Assembly: GCA_018873245.2 (NCBI GenBank)
Contig: JAEMBT020000007.1
Span: 7,719,129 to 7,783,128, forward strand
DNA: 64,000 nucleotides
Origin: Archegozetes longisetosus
Taxonomy: Eukaryota > Arthropoda > Arachnida > Sarcoptiformes > Trhypochthoniidae
Direction of reading: 5' to 3'
The stretch's first letter is position 1. The number at the start of each line of letters is the position of its first letter. Both the position numbers and the translations under genes were made by a program. This document shows positions 14,405-27,800 of this stretch, piece by piece. The notes under the pieces were generated by a model that was not told the DNA's origin, did no database searches, and saw only the letters and a program-made list of their open reading frames with translations.

Positions 14405-15868
14405 AATATCTGTTTGTGTGTCTCCCAGTGGAACAATAACAAACATTCATTTTGGGTAAAGTCATCATTTTAAGCAACACCATCGATACTATAACGTCCA
14501 TTAACTCTAAAGATGGTGTGTTCTGTTATTCTTGCTTCAACATTCCTTGGCATCACTTCATACCAATATATATATATAAAACTAAATTTTTCCCTTTTAC
14601 AAATCACATGTCTTTTTACCAAATCTTCTTCGATTGACTTTTCCAACTCTACTCAAAGGATTATATTTTATAGACAATTCTTAAATTGAATCTTTTCTCT
14701 TTCTACCATTTTTGTCTAGCTTGACTTGGTTTTGCTCCATTCTATCAATATAAAAATGAGCGAAAAACCAGAAAAATTCACCGATTCAACGTCATCTCAC
14801 ATATCACAAAGAATATGTAAATAAATAAAGATTACTTTTTGCTGATAAAGGAGTTTATAGAATTACATTCATTAGAGTAACAGCTTTGGGAATAAACGTC
14901 ACTCCAAATAATTTTAAAAGTACCAATTTACAAAAATTATGGCTTTGTGTTCAAAATTTGGATAACATTAGCTAATTTTCTTCTTCAAGTTTGCTAACAA
15001 AGTTTGAAAATATGAAGTAAAAAATTTTAATCATACTAATATAATTTAGTTTCAAACTGATTCTGAAGAATCACAATTCAAGTCAATACTAAGTTTTTCC
15101 AATTAATACTTGTGAAACTTTATTAGTTGATGGATAATCCTCTATACTAGAAACTGAAAATCCTTGACTGATTTGTAAATGTTCATATGAAAGAAGCAAT
15201 CAATATAAAAGTGTCGAGAAAATAAATTTTAATAAGTTTTGCATTAGACAGGTATTAGATTAAATACAATGGTTTCTGGTTGGAAATCCTCAAATTTGAT
15301 TAGATTGCGCACAACTGAAACCATCGCAACAACTTAGAAGCGCTAATCCATAGATTTACAGATTTAGAGTAGATATAAATTTTCAAATATCAAAAAATCA
15401 TGTCAAAATATCAGGATAAGTTACTAAAATATTTTTAAGAGTATAGAAGCAAATAATCCAGATTTGAGAGCAATCAACGAATTAGTTTTTAATCATATTG
15501 AATGAAAGCTTTGTTGACAAAATGCTTTCCAACTTCAAACTAATACATGTTGACATCAGTTTAAAAGACAAAAAACACACAGAAAACCCATCTGTCATTT
15601 AGACGTATTGATTCACTTACCAATTGATTCAACTCTTCATTTAAGTCTATTTTCAAATATTTTTATTAATGCTTAAGTCAGTCAAAATGGGACTCTTCTC
15701 AGAAATCAAATAAATCACAATTAGTGTGAAAGATTAAGTCATTTGTTATATAGTTAGAGTACTGAAGAAGTATTGAACTATTGGACAACTATTGAAGCTA
15801 TAGATGAGATCAATTGAAAAATAAAACGATAGAAAACAGTAAATAAAAATAATTTGCATTGAGAAAAT

Positions 15869-18800
15869 TTATTTTTTGGAACCAACACTAACATCATTAA
15901 CATTGGCAACACAATCAGCATCCTTGCCGAGATAGCTCGGCCACCATTGATAGTTATATTCTTTTATTGCGCTCACTTCCTTATCATTTGTATTAGAATT
16001 ACATTTAACATTCATTCTATATAAAGTCATTGATCCCATCTCTTTCAGTAAACCATTTTGATCCCAACTCTTTTCCGATTCAGGTTCGTTTATCTTAAGA
16101 GAACACATCTCTTTAACTGCTTCTTCATAGCTGTCGTGGTCGTATTCCATTTGCTTGAAAGGAGTATTCGCGTCCTCTAATCTCATTCTACTCTCTTGTT
16201 CTGGATCCATATAATGGCTTATACATTTCTCCACTTCGGGTGACATCAATCGAACTCTTTGAGAAGCAGGAAACCAAAAGGTCGCGAATACCAGGTCTAT
16301 TGTATCCAAATTTCCATTTAAAGGTGGCGCTAAAGTGCCTGAAGTAAAGTAAAACAAATCTGAAAATTTGATACATCAATTGATTAGTTTGAAAATACCA
16401 GTAGATATGACTCGTTGAACGCCTCCTCCTCCATCGTGAACACCGACGTGTCTCTTATATCTAGTTCTGGAATCATAGCGTCGACCGTAACCAAACGGTA
16501 ATCTTTGGTCGTATGAGCTGTCGGGATATGAATTTCTAGGTGCCTGAGATTTGTATTGATATTCTTGATACGGAGGCTGATCTATTTGTTGGTCAGAGTC
16601 AGAATTCCGTAAAGTGTTTGAATAAAATTCATTTGGGCCCAAATTTTCTTGAATCCATTGATATCCGATCGCCGTATAATTGATGTAAGAAATATTTTGC
16701 TGTCTTGAGTCATATAATATTGAAGTAGATGTCGGACTTATAGCTCTCAGTTGAGTAAAAAGTGTTGAATTGAAGCGAAGCTTACAAAAGTCCGCTCGAG
16801 AGTTGTCGTGAACTGTTGTGCCTATTTATGCATGAGAGAGGATAATAAGGAGATAATCAGAAGATTAGAAATCAGATGCATTCTGAAAACTTGTTAAGGG
16901 TGAATACCGGGGGCTAATTTGAATTTTTGAGCTTTGCGTGAATCAGTCGACGATATATTTTTATCATTTTGATTATTTTCGCACGAGGAATACCAGTATA
17001 AAAATATATCATTTGCAGTCAGTGTAGAAATGGTTAATGGCGAGGATTGGGTTCCAATGAGCATATCTACAGGAGTTTTCAGGAGATGATTTCCATTTCT
17101 TCCATCTAGTATTGATAACTTGAAGCAGAAGACAAATCAATTAAGTATAATTCAATTGTTTCACATTGATTTGGTCGGGTCAGTGCTATAGAGTGCTATC
17201 TATAATTCAATTAGTATTACGGGTAGCACGTAATAACACTCTAAAGATGATTTCAAGTAAAAGTAATAGAAATACTTGTGTGTGGTAGTATATTGGAAAA
17301 CCTGGTCCGAACTGGTAGAGTACAGCAAAATCTGGTGTCGTATCATTATTGAAATAGCCCACTGCTGGAGTGCTAGAATTATTCGGTGAAGGTTAGTTAA
17401 CACTAAACAGGTGCTTTTTATAGTGCTTACCATCAGATTCTGAACATATTTTTATCATATCAATCACATGTGATATGATGTCCAAAAAACGTATTTGAAA
17501 ATGCTGATTACCACATTTTCTAGAAATTATGCTAATTTGAAAAGTCAGCTCAGAGTTGTTAAAGCTATTAGATCAGTAATGATTTTTGTATAATCGAAAT
17601 TTTAGAAATTTAAAACTCCAGATCAAAAAGATTGTAATTGTTAAAACCATCCAAATTATTAATCTTGCAAATTTTCATGTAATTCTTCACTATTTAGATT
17701 GCATTAAGTTCTGAATAATTCATTAAAATCCGATATTTGATATTGGTTATTTAGTATTGAATGTTGTGTACTTTACGAAACGATCATTTTTTCAAAGAAT
17801 TTTTCCACTTTCATTCATTTATTCAGTCTGTTATTTGCCAAATAGAAAAGAAATCAATATTGATTTTGCATGTAATTTAATATTCGTAATGCTGAAATTT
17901 CCTTGAATACCGAATTGACGATGAAATAAGGATGTTTATATAGAAACTTTGTAGTTTGCATTTTGAGAGGTAATATTTCTAACCTTAAACTTTGACTAAG
18001 ACTTAAATAGAAAAAGCAATTTTTCAATGTCTATAATACCTGGCAAATGGCGGTCAGCATTTGTTAAACATGATCTTTAGACATCATATCACATGCTATT
18101 GATATGATAGAATTATTTTTGGAATCTGCCAGTAAGCACTAAAAAGCATGGGTTTTAAGTTGAAAATACTCATTAACTCTAAAGATTGAATATCACAATT
18201 ACTGAGAAATACCTGTAGGTTTCACTGCCGGGGAATTCAGTTTTCCAGTAAACCTGAAAAGTCAGTCCATCAAAAGCAACAACAGTAGAATTGAAAAGTG
18301 ACATAATTATGTCAAGAATGTCATCATTATTGATATCTATAAGAACCGGTGGAACCATAACACCTTTACAGCAATCTGAGTAAATGAGTCTGGAATTTTT
18401 GACTTTTCCTTGTAACAGATCATCAAATGATATGGCATATAGAGAACCGGCATGTGTTTCACCACCTGTGCCAAACAGTATTAGTAGAGTTCCGTCCGGA
18501 TGCACTAATAACTGCGGAGAGTAATAACTCTCTGCTTCATCCGGAACTATACTCCATGACAATATTGAACCTTTTAACAGATTTTTCTTCAGTTAATTTC
18601 ATTAATCAAATTCTACTAAATCTTCTCTGAGTTACCTTTTTTAGTTGACATAATTATTAATCTGCCTGATATTCTGGTTCGTTCATTCGGTTTTCTAAGT
18701 GGGTCTCCGCCGTGCATTACTACAGCATTTAGTCAATAATTGTAGAAAACTCTTATTCTTAAGCTAACTCTTCAATCTTACCAACTATTTCCGGTACACC

Positions 18801-20468
18801 GTCTCCATCAATATCTCTCGGTATATATAGAGGAGTGTAGAAGTTAGAAGTTTCGACTATTGGACCTCCGGAAGTTGGAGAGATGGACCAAATAATCTCT
18901 CCCGAGGAACCATCGACTGCGTAAAGGGACTAAAGAATTGTCAAACTTTTAGTTCCAGTTTGATTATTCAAAATTTGACTCCTAGAATCCTTACAGCCAT
19001 ACGTCCTCCTAGAATACAGTCCTTAATTCCATCTTCATTTATATCGTTATTACAATTACTGGCGAACAACTCATGTTGAGTGTGTCGACGCCACAATTCT
19101 TCTCCTGAACGACCATCAATTGCCATGACTCCACCACCACATCCTTTTGCAGGCAAAATTTTTGATAAATTAATACAAACACAGTATACATTTTAATAGA
19201 TTGTAGTCAATTAGAGTCAAGTTGTTGCTTAATTTTAGTTCTTTTCTACAGTATTTACCTGAAACGTCATCTTCTGTTTGATTGAAGTATATTTGGCACA
19301 ACTCACTACGATAATAGGCCGCATCGAGTCCTAGTTCATTATGAATTATAGGTTAATTTTGGAATTCATTCAAACAAAAATGACCGACAGATATAACTTA
19401 GTTGGTTCAAATTAAAATTGCTGAATTCATTACTTCCTTGTATTAAACTGATTATTTCAATTACTTTCAAACATTTACTGCCGTATACGAAGACAATTTC
19501 TTCAGTAATCCCTTAAGCGCCAACTGTCTCAGAGTTAAGCTGACACAGTATGAGGGATCTGAAGAATATATTCTGACGTGTGACGGCTAGCGTATCTGTT
19601 TGCTATTCTCATAATTTTCTCACAATACCTGACTATCCTTCAACTGCCTTTTAAAGTGAGCTGAGCCTCAAGTCAGCTCTTCGTATACGGCTGTTAGAAA
19701 TGTTGCAATTCTGCTATAGTAAGCAATCGAAACTTACAGATCGTTTGCTTTACACTAAAGAACATTGAAATGTCAACAATTAATAATTCAACGCTTAATG
19801 AAGAGCTATAATAATATCATAAAACATTCAAAAATATTATGTCGAATAAGTGAAATTAACTTAAATGGATTATAAATCTTAAAAATAGTCATTTATAGCA
19901 TCACCAGATTATGCCTAACACAACACTAAATCAATTGCAAAAATTCTATTTGAAAGCAATCAGATGAAAATAGCGAAAACATGTTAGAGATCAGCATTTT
20001 TAAAGTGGTAATTAATGACATACCGGTCCCAAATGGAACGATTACATCTAAAACTGTATCATTATTGACATCGACCAGCCTTAAAGCAGATTCAATTGTA
20101 AGCATTGGGAAGGTTTTGTTCCAAACTCCAATTGTTCGCAACTGATCACAAGTTGTTTGACTGCTCTTATATTTGTTTGATGACTGAGAAAAAGAATTTC
20201 TCATTTTGAAGACATAGATTGTCGCGAGAATGAGTGCTAAAATCGATAAACACATAGCTAAGCATTTTTTTAATAATACTCTATTACGGCGTCGAGGCTT
20301 AAAAATCTTGATTTTCCCAATCGAAAGCGGAATTACATTCTCATTACCAGTTGTTTCACCATTTATTAAAGGTTTCTGGTGTTCGTCACGATTCTCATCT
20401 TCTTCTTCCTCACTATTCGCTTCTAAACAGTTATCTATAAGAACTTCTGATTTCTCAACGATTGCCAT
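15869..20468 (-). CDS. FAM234-like (ITFG3-type) FG-GAP membrane protein, 10 exons
   Basis: The model encodes about 818 residues. Exons, low to high: 15869-16338, 16399-16821, 16908-17118, 17276-17372, 18213-18570, 18636-18719, 18782-18929, 18995-19143, 19259-19330 and 20024-20468; every junction is GT-AG with matching phase. The start is the ATG at 20466-20468. An acidic cytoplasmic N-terminus precedes a basic stretch (KPRRRNRVLLKK) and a single membrane segment at about 66-88, giving a type II topology. The outer part has FG-GAP/beta-propeller-like repeats: LVDVNNDTVLDVIVPFGTG, VMAIDGRSGEELW, DINEDGIKDCILGGR, LYAVDGSSGEIIW, DIDGDGVPEIV, DINNDDILDIIM. Their D-x-(D/N)-x-D-G acidic loops suggest calcium binding. 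The last 300 or so residues are less familiar and include a Tyr/Arg/Gln-rich stretch. FAM234 proteins have no established molecular function; the family assignment rests on architecture. Confidence 0.8.
17178..17241. repeat. Hairpin repeat family, copy 3 (in FAM234-like gene intron)
   Basis: Left arm ggtcagtgctatagagtgct and right arm gtagcacgtaataacact form an imperfect inverted repeat. It sits in the intron between 16908-17118 and 17276-17372, about 35 bp from the exon starting at 17276. Confidence 0.75.
19478..19693. mobile_element. Harbinger-like MITE with 16-bp terminal inverted repeats
   Basis: The 216-bp insert starts c-t-gccgtatacgaaga and ends with the inverse tcttcgtatacggc-t-g, so the terminal repeats match at about 15 of 16 positions. 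It is flanked by tta on both sides (19475-19477 and 19694-19696), the 3-bp duplication typical of PIF/Harbinger transposons. No coding capacity. It lies in the first intron of the FAM234-like gene. Confidence 0.7.
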
Positions 20469-21397
20469 AATTAGAGGATTTGAGTATTAGTTTAAGCTTC
20501 AATTCGTTACATATTGTTGTCTTTTCTTTTCTTCCTCATCATACTGATCATAAAATAAATCAATTTCAGAATACATTCAATTCATTCACACTCAAAATTG
20601 AATCATTATAAAAATATTTTTGTTTTGAATAAATATAAGAATTTGGGAGTTAAAGACTTCAGAGATCTTTGGAATTAAGTATAGATTAGATTGAAAATTG
20701 AAAATTTTGAAACGCAAAAGGAAGGATTGGTGTAATAAATAGATTGAAATATTCATATTTTGGTGCATTACTCTTACCTAACACAGAAAATACATGAAGT
20801 GATGAATTAACGCTCGCTAAAGTAAACGGACTTCTAATAAAAAGGTTTAGAGTAAAAAGTAAATAACATATGGAGTAGAGCAGCAATGATTAGAGCGTAT
20901 ATTTATTGTGTACACTATATTAACGTCTGTTAACAAATAGCTCTCCGCAAGCTTTCATTTTTTACCGATCGATTAGATGTTTCATCATAACATCTACTGA
21001 GGGGGTTATTATTGCACACTCTAAATCTTAGTCGTTCCAAATAGCAACAACAGAAACGATCTTCCTGTCATCTTCCATCTCATCTTCATCAATTTGTTAT
21101 CAAATTTCATTTCTAATTTACTTTCCTCACTATATTCCATATTTTATAAGTTTCACAATATTCTCTATATTATGGTCTGATATTATAATATATCACTTCT
21201 GATTGCTATCAACGATTATTAAGCTTTTGAGTGTACTTAGTATAAATTTTATACTATAAATAGACTTAATTAACAAAAATGAATTATAGCGTTGTATAAA
21301 TGATGATAAGATCGAAATCGATATTAATACATATTAATATATAAATTAATTGAGTAACAAAAAAGTTGATGAATTAATACATAAAAGAATAAATAAT
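20469..21397. other. Intergenic, FAM234-like 5' side to ETS gene 3' side
   Basis: AT-rich DNA between two minus-strand genes. It should contain the promoter of the FAM234-like gene and the 3' UTR of the ETS gene. No further gene or clear element was seen. Confidence 0.5.
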
Positions 21398-22435
21398 TTA
21401 TAAATGTATTCGTTTTTGTTGTGTCTGACAAACAAGTCGATCGAGTTCTTGTGCATCGTATCCGATTAGAGATTTTAAATCGCAGACAAATTTATATACA
21501 AAACGCTTTCCATGCACTTTAGCGATCATATCCCCGTCATAATAGTACCTCAGAGCACGCGACAGCTTCTCATAATTCATTGTTGGTTTATTCTTCCTCA
21601 GACCCCATAATTGTGCTACCATTTCTGGGTTGTTCAGTTTAAATTCACCTGAAATTAGCAAAACATTTTATAGATTCAATTAAGACCCTGCTCAAGACTT
21701 TTAGCCTATTATCGAATAGAAGTCAAAGAACTTTTCAACAGGAATTCAAGCATAGCCGAACAGACCTTCGCTTCCTATCCATTGAATACATTCCCTATGG
21801 TCTGCGTCGGTCAGCAATTCAAGTAAGAACTGCCACAACTGTATTTGTCCATTATTTCCTGTCCGATTTCCAGGCGATGGCAAACAGTGGCTGTCATTTT
21901 GCGCACTCTTAATGCCTCCAATCAGTCGTTTCGGTTGTAATAACTGTTTCTGTTGTTGCGATTGATGTGTCTGTGACTGATTGGGTGTCGAATTATTACT
22001 ATTATTGGGCAAACTTTTGACGACATTTTCGGGAGGTTTCAAAATGTCCAAAATGTTGACTCGTTTTAATTCGGTATCGAAGACAAGTTTAATATTAATG
22101 AGTTTAGTTTGTTGTTTAGCGCCTTCAACCAAATTGCACTGTTCTATGATTGACCTCTCATTCTGCAAACGGTTCTCTTGTAAGTAGAACTCGTAGTCAT
22201 CGATGTCTTCCACTTCTATCTTGTTCTGCTTCAGACAATCTCTAACTCTGTCAACACTCGCTTCCAATTCTATCCCTTCTATCGTTATCACTCCTTCCAT
22301 ATCTTCTTCTTCATCTTCTTCTTCGTCGTCTTCTGCCTGAAGCTCTTGTTCATCAATGATATCGTCATCAATTGGTTCCATTTTTGCCAATTTATTACTA
22401 TTATTTGTTTGTATATCAGAAACACGTTTTGACAT
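21398..22435 (-). CDS. GABP-alpha-like ETS transcription factor lacking the Pointed domain
   Basis: Two exons, 21766-22435 and 21398-21648, encode 306 residues. The intron begins GTCTGT and ends in a normal AG, splitting a glycine codon. An acidic run (about 33-46) precedes an OST-like ubiquitin fold (about 48-135) ending in NILDILKPP, as in GABP-alpha. A Ser/Gln/Asn linker follows, then [17 protein letters not shown] and a complete ETS domain (about 196-281) with [20 protein letters not shown] and [17 protein letters not shown], the GABP-alpha/Drosophila Ets97D signature. GABP-alpha normally carries a Pointed (SAM) domain between OST and ETS. Here that space is only about 60 residues of low-complexity sequence inside one continuous exon, so the domain is absent. 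The protein should be nuclear and bind GGAA sites. The gene is divergent from PPCDC. Confidence 0.92.
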
Positions 22436-23094
22436 GTTCTTTATTGTAGAACAACTCTATTGAAAGCTATGCAATACTTCTACAAAACTTTATTATAATT
22501 ACAAATCAATATAAAATTGAATCACTTCCTCTCCTGTCTCTTCGAGTTTAGTCACTTTAAAACATCTATTATTTGTTTACTTTCCGCTATTATTCACAAC
22601 TTGACTTTCAACATGTCTTGTTCAGTTGAAATTCGACCATAATCGTTTCATTTTCGATCAAATGTTCACTTTGGCTACATTTAACTTAATTCGTACGAAG
22701 GATATCCTCAATCTTTAACGTACCATATATTACGTAAACAATAATTACGTAACCATAATACTAGTCATGTTGTGAAACATTTTAAGGAAATTATTTTTAT
22801 TTATATTGTTTATATTATTTGTTATAACTTAATTTAGTTTAGATTTAATTGCGTGTATATTCTTAGTGATTGCTCAAACTAATATTGGGCTAAATATCCG
22901 TTTATTAATACATAATTCAAAGTAAGTATCTATAAAAATAAAGAAATTGGCTGTCATTCAAAAGAGCGCTTAATTTGAATTATAACTAAATCGATTAGCT
23001 GATCGCAAGTCATAAATTGAATCAAATCATAAGATACAATTTAGTTTTGAAGAAAAGATAGTCAATTTAACAAAAAATCACTCAGTCCAATATA
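22436..23094. promoter_or_regulatory. Shared divergent promoter region (ETS gene / PPCDC)
   Basis: The 659 bp separate the two start codons, so both promoters must lie here unless upstream non-coding exons exist. Two tacgtaa-type motifs occur around 22731-22753. No TATA box can be assigned with confidence. Role inferred from position. Confidence 0.4.
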
Positions 23095-23679
23095 ATGTCA
23101 GCAAATGAAGAAATAAATATACTAGTTATGGTTTGCGGCTCTGTGGCTGCTATCAAATTACCGATTCTTATAGAAGAGATTCGCAAACTTTCTGATAATC
23201 AAGATAAGAAAACTATTAACATTCGTGTGGTCACAACGGAACACGCGATGCATTTCTTTTCGTTCGAACAAATCAGCCAACTGGTCAAAGTATATCGAGA
23301 CTGTGACGAGTGGGACAAATGGTCACAAATAGGTGATGAAGTGATTCATATTGAACTGAGAAAATGGGCGACAATAGGAGTAATCGCTCCGATGGATGCG
23401 AACACATGCGCCAAAATATCGAGTGGAATTTGTGACAATTTACTGACGTGTGTGGTCAGGGCCTGGGACTTAAGTAAACCGCTATTATTTGCTCCAGCAA
23501 TGAATGTTCACATGTGGACACATCCAGTAACTGAACAAAATCTAAGTAAGTTGCATTCCTTTGGCTATATACAAATTGGTCCTATTTCTAAGAAGTTAGC
23601 TTGTGGTGACATTGGACTCGGAGCCATGGCTGAGGTCTCCCAAATTGTTGACAAAATCAAAGAACTTATCAAATTATAA
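23095..23679 (+). CDS. Phosphopantothenoylcysteine decarboxylase
   Basis: Intronless, 194 residues, the usual length of the animal enzyme. It decarboxylates 4'-phosphopantothenoylcysteine to 4'-phosphopantetheine, the third step from pantothenate to coenzyme A, as an FMN-containing homotrimer in the cytosol. The HFCD flavoprotein fold is clear: an N-terminal ILVMVCGSVAAIKLP flavin-binding strand-loop, the catalytic histidine in VIHIELRKWA (His85), APMDANTCAKISSGICDNLL, the PAMN motif (134-137) and the substrate-clamp cysteine in ACGDIGLGAMAE (Cys170). All catalytic residues are present. The ATG at 23095 begins the conserved core only eight residues later and is preceded by in-frame AT-rich sequence without another good start. 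Divergent from the ETS gene. Confidence 0.96.
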   Translation: MSANEEINILVMVCGSVAAIKLPILIEEIRKLSDNQDKKTINIRVVTTEHAMHFFSFEQISQLVKVYRDCDEWDKWSQIGDEVIHIELRKWATIGVIAPMDANTCAKISSGICDNLLTCVVRAWDLSKPLLFAPAMNVHMWTHPVTEQNLSKLHSFGYIQIGPISKKLACGDIGLGAMAEVSQIVDKIKELIKL

Positions 23680-24846
23680 CATTTTATAATTAAATAATTA
23701 TCCTAGACTATATTTTAAATTACTTCAAGGACTATAGATTTAGTTTTTCGATGAATAAATTTACAGTCTTTTTAGTTAATTGTTCCTTTGATTAATTAGC
23801 ACTAATTAAAACCGCCGAAAAGTTTGATATCTTTATGAATGACTATTCCATTAAAAGAGTCATTCTTAGTAAAACGCTAGATTATCGATGAACTAGTCTT
23901 TAACAAAGCTGTACTCTCAGTATTATTGTTAATCAGATTCATACTCAAGTTTAGTTGGCGTGCTTCCAACGACTAATTAAATATTTCTATTGAGCATAAT
24001 TTGCAACAATAACTCAAGAAAGTTATGAAACTAAAGAAATCTGACTCAGGTTGAGAACTCGAGCCGCATTGTTGAACCTCGTGCTGGTTTTAACGTTGAA
24101 ATATTTCAAGCTCGCATTGAAAATAATGCGTTTCTAACTTAACTTAATATCTAGTCCAAAAGTAGAGTACTTTTTAAAATACATACTTATAACAAACATT
24201 TTAGATAGGGAGATGTGTTCAAGTTAATTATAACATTTACACGTTTTATATGATTGATAGGAATGTGCGTTGAATATGTACGAACATATCATATTCTAAT
24301 TGTTTATCTTAATAACATGTTTAGTCTATGCAGTTGACTAATTGAAGCGATATACACTGAAGTACATATTTAAAGTAGTAAACATATTTTTATTTATTTA
24401 TATATTAATTTGATATATACTTCTATTTTCAAATGAATAAGTTTAGTTTGCGTCTGACACAATCATACGGCTCTAATTCCAATCCATAACCCAAGAATAT
24501 AGCCTCAAACTAATGAGTTATAAAAAGTTATAAATGTTAATTTTGATTTAACTGACTTAAATGACTGCAGTACTTGCTTAATAATGAACTTTTAATAAAT
24601 TGGAATAATTTTATGAAAAATGATTCATATTTTAGATTAGCCAGATATCAAGTTATAAGTTTAAAATAGATAATAAATACTGATTACATGATTAATATGG
24701 ATTTTATAAAAACGATTGCTAAAATTTACAAAATTCTCATAAATATTTATAAAAAGAGAGAAACAAGAGACTGAAACTTAAAATATCGATCTGAGACTAA
24801 TTAAAGCAGTATTTAATTAAAGTAAAATATAAAAAGAGGTAATAAA
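23680..24846. other. PPCDC 3' flank and intergenic DNA
   Basis: The likely PPCDC polyadenylation signal aataaa is at 23754-23759. The rest is AT-rich with no gene seen up to the 3' end of the convergent ADAT1 gene. Confidence 0.5.
23754..23759 (+). terminator. Candidate poly(A) signal of PPCDC
   Basis: Canonical aataaa 75 bp downstream of the PPCDC stop codon, followed by T-rich sequence. Confidence 0.5.
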
Positions 24847-27800
24847 TCAATCCGGAAGAGGCCATCCTTTGAAAATTGCACACTTTTTAAGGGCATCCCA
24901 TTGGGTCTGATAGTTATCACTTAAATCGTGATCTCTTTGAATTTGAATTAGTTCAATGTCTCTATTAATACAAGAATCACTTATTAATAGTTGATGATTA
25001 GCTATATTTTTCCTCGTCAGTCCGTGTTTGCGTCCTTCGGTAATGACTTCTATCACAGTCTGACCATTACCTAAATAATAAATTTAAAGAATATAAATCT
25101 TGAAATAATTTATAAATTTTTACATTTAGCAGAACTTTGAAAACTAAGAAACACCTGTAGTGGCAATTGAAGCATCACTTGAACTTATCTAGAAGTTTGT
25201 TTTATTTTTACCACCTTTTAGTAATAATCACATTACGTGTTAATAGAAAATAAGTTAAGTATCTTATGATTTTGACCTTTGGTCCGAATTTCTTTAAGTA
25301 AAAAAGAAGTCAAATATTTTTATTGCATTTTCATTCAAGCAGCAGATGATTAAAATCTTTAGATTTAGATTTTATGTTCAAATAAAGCCTATAAACGGTG
25401 ATCTAATCAAAAACTTGAAACTATTTCTAAACTGATAGTCCACTGAAAAGCGGATCTTCTTCACTAACAACAATCGATCCTCAAACATGATAAGAAATAA
25501 TTTATAGTGAGTTCTAAAAAGATAATAACATAAGACACATGAACTGATGGTCAGAGTTGAAAAGATGACACTGAGATAGTTGAATAGATTTTCAATCAAT
25601 CAGGTTTAATGAGTTAGGAAAACTTTCGTTTCACTCATTAATTTACTTTTCTAGTTATCAATTTATGAATATTGATTTATGTAACTCAAAACTCAATAAA
25701 GTTATATGCAATTTGACGCCTTATAACAATTTTTTTATTAAAACTAATTTGCAAATTGAGTGGCATTTAAGTTGAGCGATAAAAGTATAACTAAATGTCC
25801 GTAAGTTATCACAGAGTTAGCGTTTTTTTACGGGAAACCTTCTAAAAATGATTTTAAAGATAAGCGAGATTGAATGAAATTAAAGCAACCCGACAGATCG
25901 TGCGAATCAGAGACCGTTTGCATGAATTTCTCATATTTAGCATCAATTTACTTATTTTTAAAAAAAATTAATATATTGCTTTTATGAAATAACTAAAGAT
26001 CAAACTGATAGCAATTTTTATATTTTCAGAACGATTACGCAAAATAATATGAGCTTCTAGCCTGATAAATAGTTGCTCAAAGCATAAGACTCGAGATTTC
26101 TATCAAACCTATTGATAGCCCAAAAATTAAAGCGAAGCAAAGTTGAAATGAGTTTAGGCACAACTTTGAGGCAATTGTAGTGAAGATAATAGTAATTTAT
26201 AATAAGCTAACAAATTAATGGCTCATTAAGAATTAGGATTTATAGCTAAAAATGCAGGATTAGTTAGCTAGGTTGAACAAATTAGCTAGCTAAAATCGCT
26301 AACTAATTAAAATTCATAGTTAATTTCAAAAGGCCTTCAAATCACAATATTCAGGATGAAGTCAGTTAACAGTTACTTACGACTATCAATCATGTCAATG
26401 AAAAAGACTTCAGATAAACTTTTCAATTTGCTTCTCTGTTTGAGTTATCAAAACAAAAAATTTCCGATCACTTATCGCAAGCTATGAAAAACATTTTCAT
26501 CTGGTTATAACTCATATTTTTTAGTATTGCTCTACTCATTTAATATTCATGTTTGTTCGGCTAACTTCTTATCGAGACCTTTAAACGTCTACTAATATAC
26601 TTATTTTCAATGTTTTTCATGTTATGTAAATACTTTTAATTAAATGTTTATCAATCAGTTGAAGCCAATTAAAGAATAGACTGTAGTCTAATACGAGATT
26701 GACTTGAGGCCCATTTTTCAAATTTGTATTCCATAAGTGATTTAAAGATTGATTGCAAAACCAATTTGGGACATATCGGCGCCATAAAAGTTTCAAATTA
26801 CTGCCTAATATCATGTGTAATTCACGTGAAAGCCTTAACCTGAACAGTATGTTTGGAAAGTTTGTGATTCTAACTTAGATAACTTCAGACAATATAAAAC
26901 CAATTGATTAAATAAGTTCTTTTATAGTTATCCAAATAAAGATAAACCATCCCTTCTATCTTTATTACATGTTTTTAAGATTATTTCAACGAAAGACTCC
27001 AGACATTTATAGAATCTGTTCATATCTCACTCGAAGGCTACGAAAACTCGATTTCACTATATTTAGAAATTATACAATTTATGTATCGTTTCGATTATTC
27101 TTAATAAGTTTTAGTCATCAAAATATTGCAAAACCAGTTGAAAGTTGTCGATTCAGTTGGCAATCTATTGTACTTAGAGGTCAAAATTGGTTAAATTTAA
27201 CTTTAAAATGTGAGCTTAACCCAATTTATTGAATACAGCACTAACACTAACCTTAGACTCAAAAATACTTTAGTTAAGGTGATGTAAGCAATCTTCAGAG
27301 CACGTGTTTGCTTTACTTTTCATTGTTAGTAAGGTTAAGTTCACACCAAACTCAATAATACGGCTAAAGTTCAGATAGAAGTCCTCGAAATCTTTCATAT
27401 TTCAATGATTCAACTTATTGTCGAGTCATTGCTATAAAGTGCTATCTAATTCAGATAATATTAGGGCAGCACTGATTCCAGGTTATGGACAGTTTGCAAA
27501 TTGAATTAAGTTTACATAAAATTCAATTCAATTGAATTTATGTCAGAAAACTCCTGACCAACATTCAAGTGAATAATTAGCAATGCATGATAGACATTTA
27601 TCTTACTTTAAATTCTAGATTTGATTATTGTATTCTATCTAAAAATAGCTTCAAGTACTTAAGATCGCATCAAATGCTTGACGATTAAGGAGAAGCCTAA
27701 TATAGTCTTTTTTTATCTGGTTCGATGTAAAGAATCATACGATTCTCTGAGCCCTAAGGGTTTAATGTGAGCTAAACGTGATATCAGTAAGTTTGTTATT

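Larger units (their letters stand above)
1..15868. other. Gene-poor region, no supported coding gene
   Basis: No open frame here looks like protein: the longest are short, rich in I/F/L/S/Y, lack recognisable motifs and are not joined by splice sites in matching phase. The stretch is AT-rich and holds microsatellites, period-10, -12, -17, -19 and -22 tandem repeats, and two copies of the hairpin repeat described separately. A more GC-rich patch lies at about 4370-4560. It could contain distal regulatory DNA or an intron of a gene outside the window; the sequence does not decide. Confidence 0.6.
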
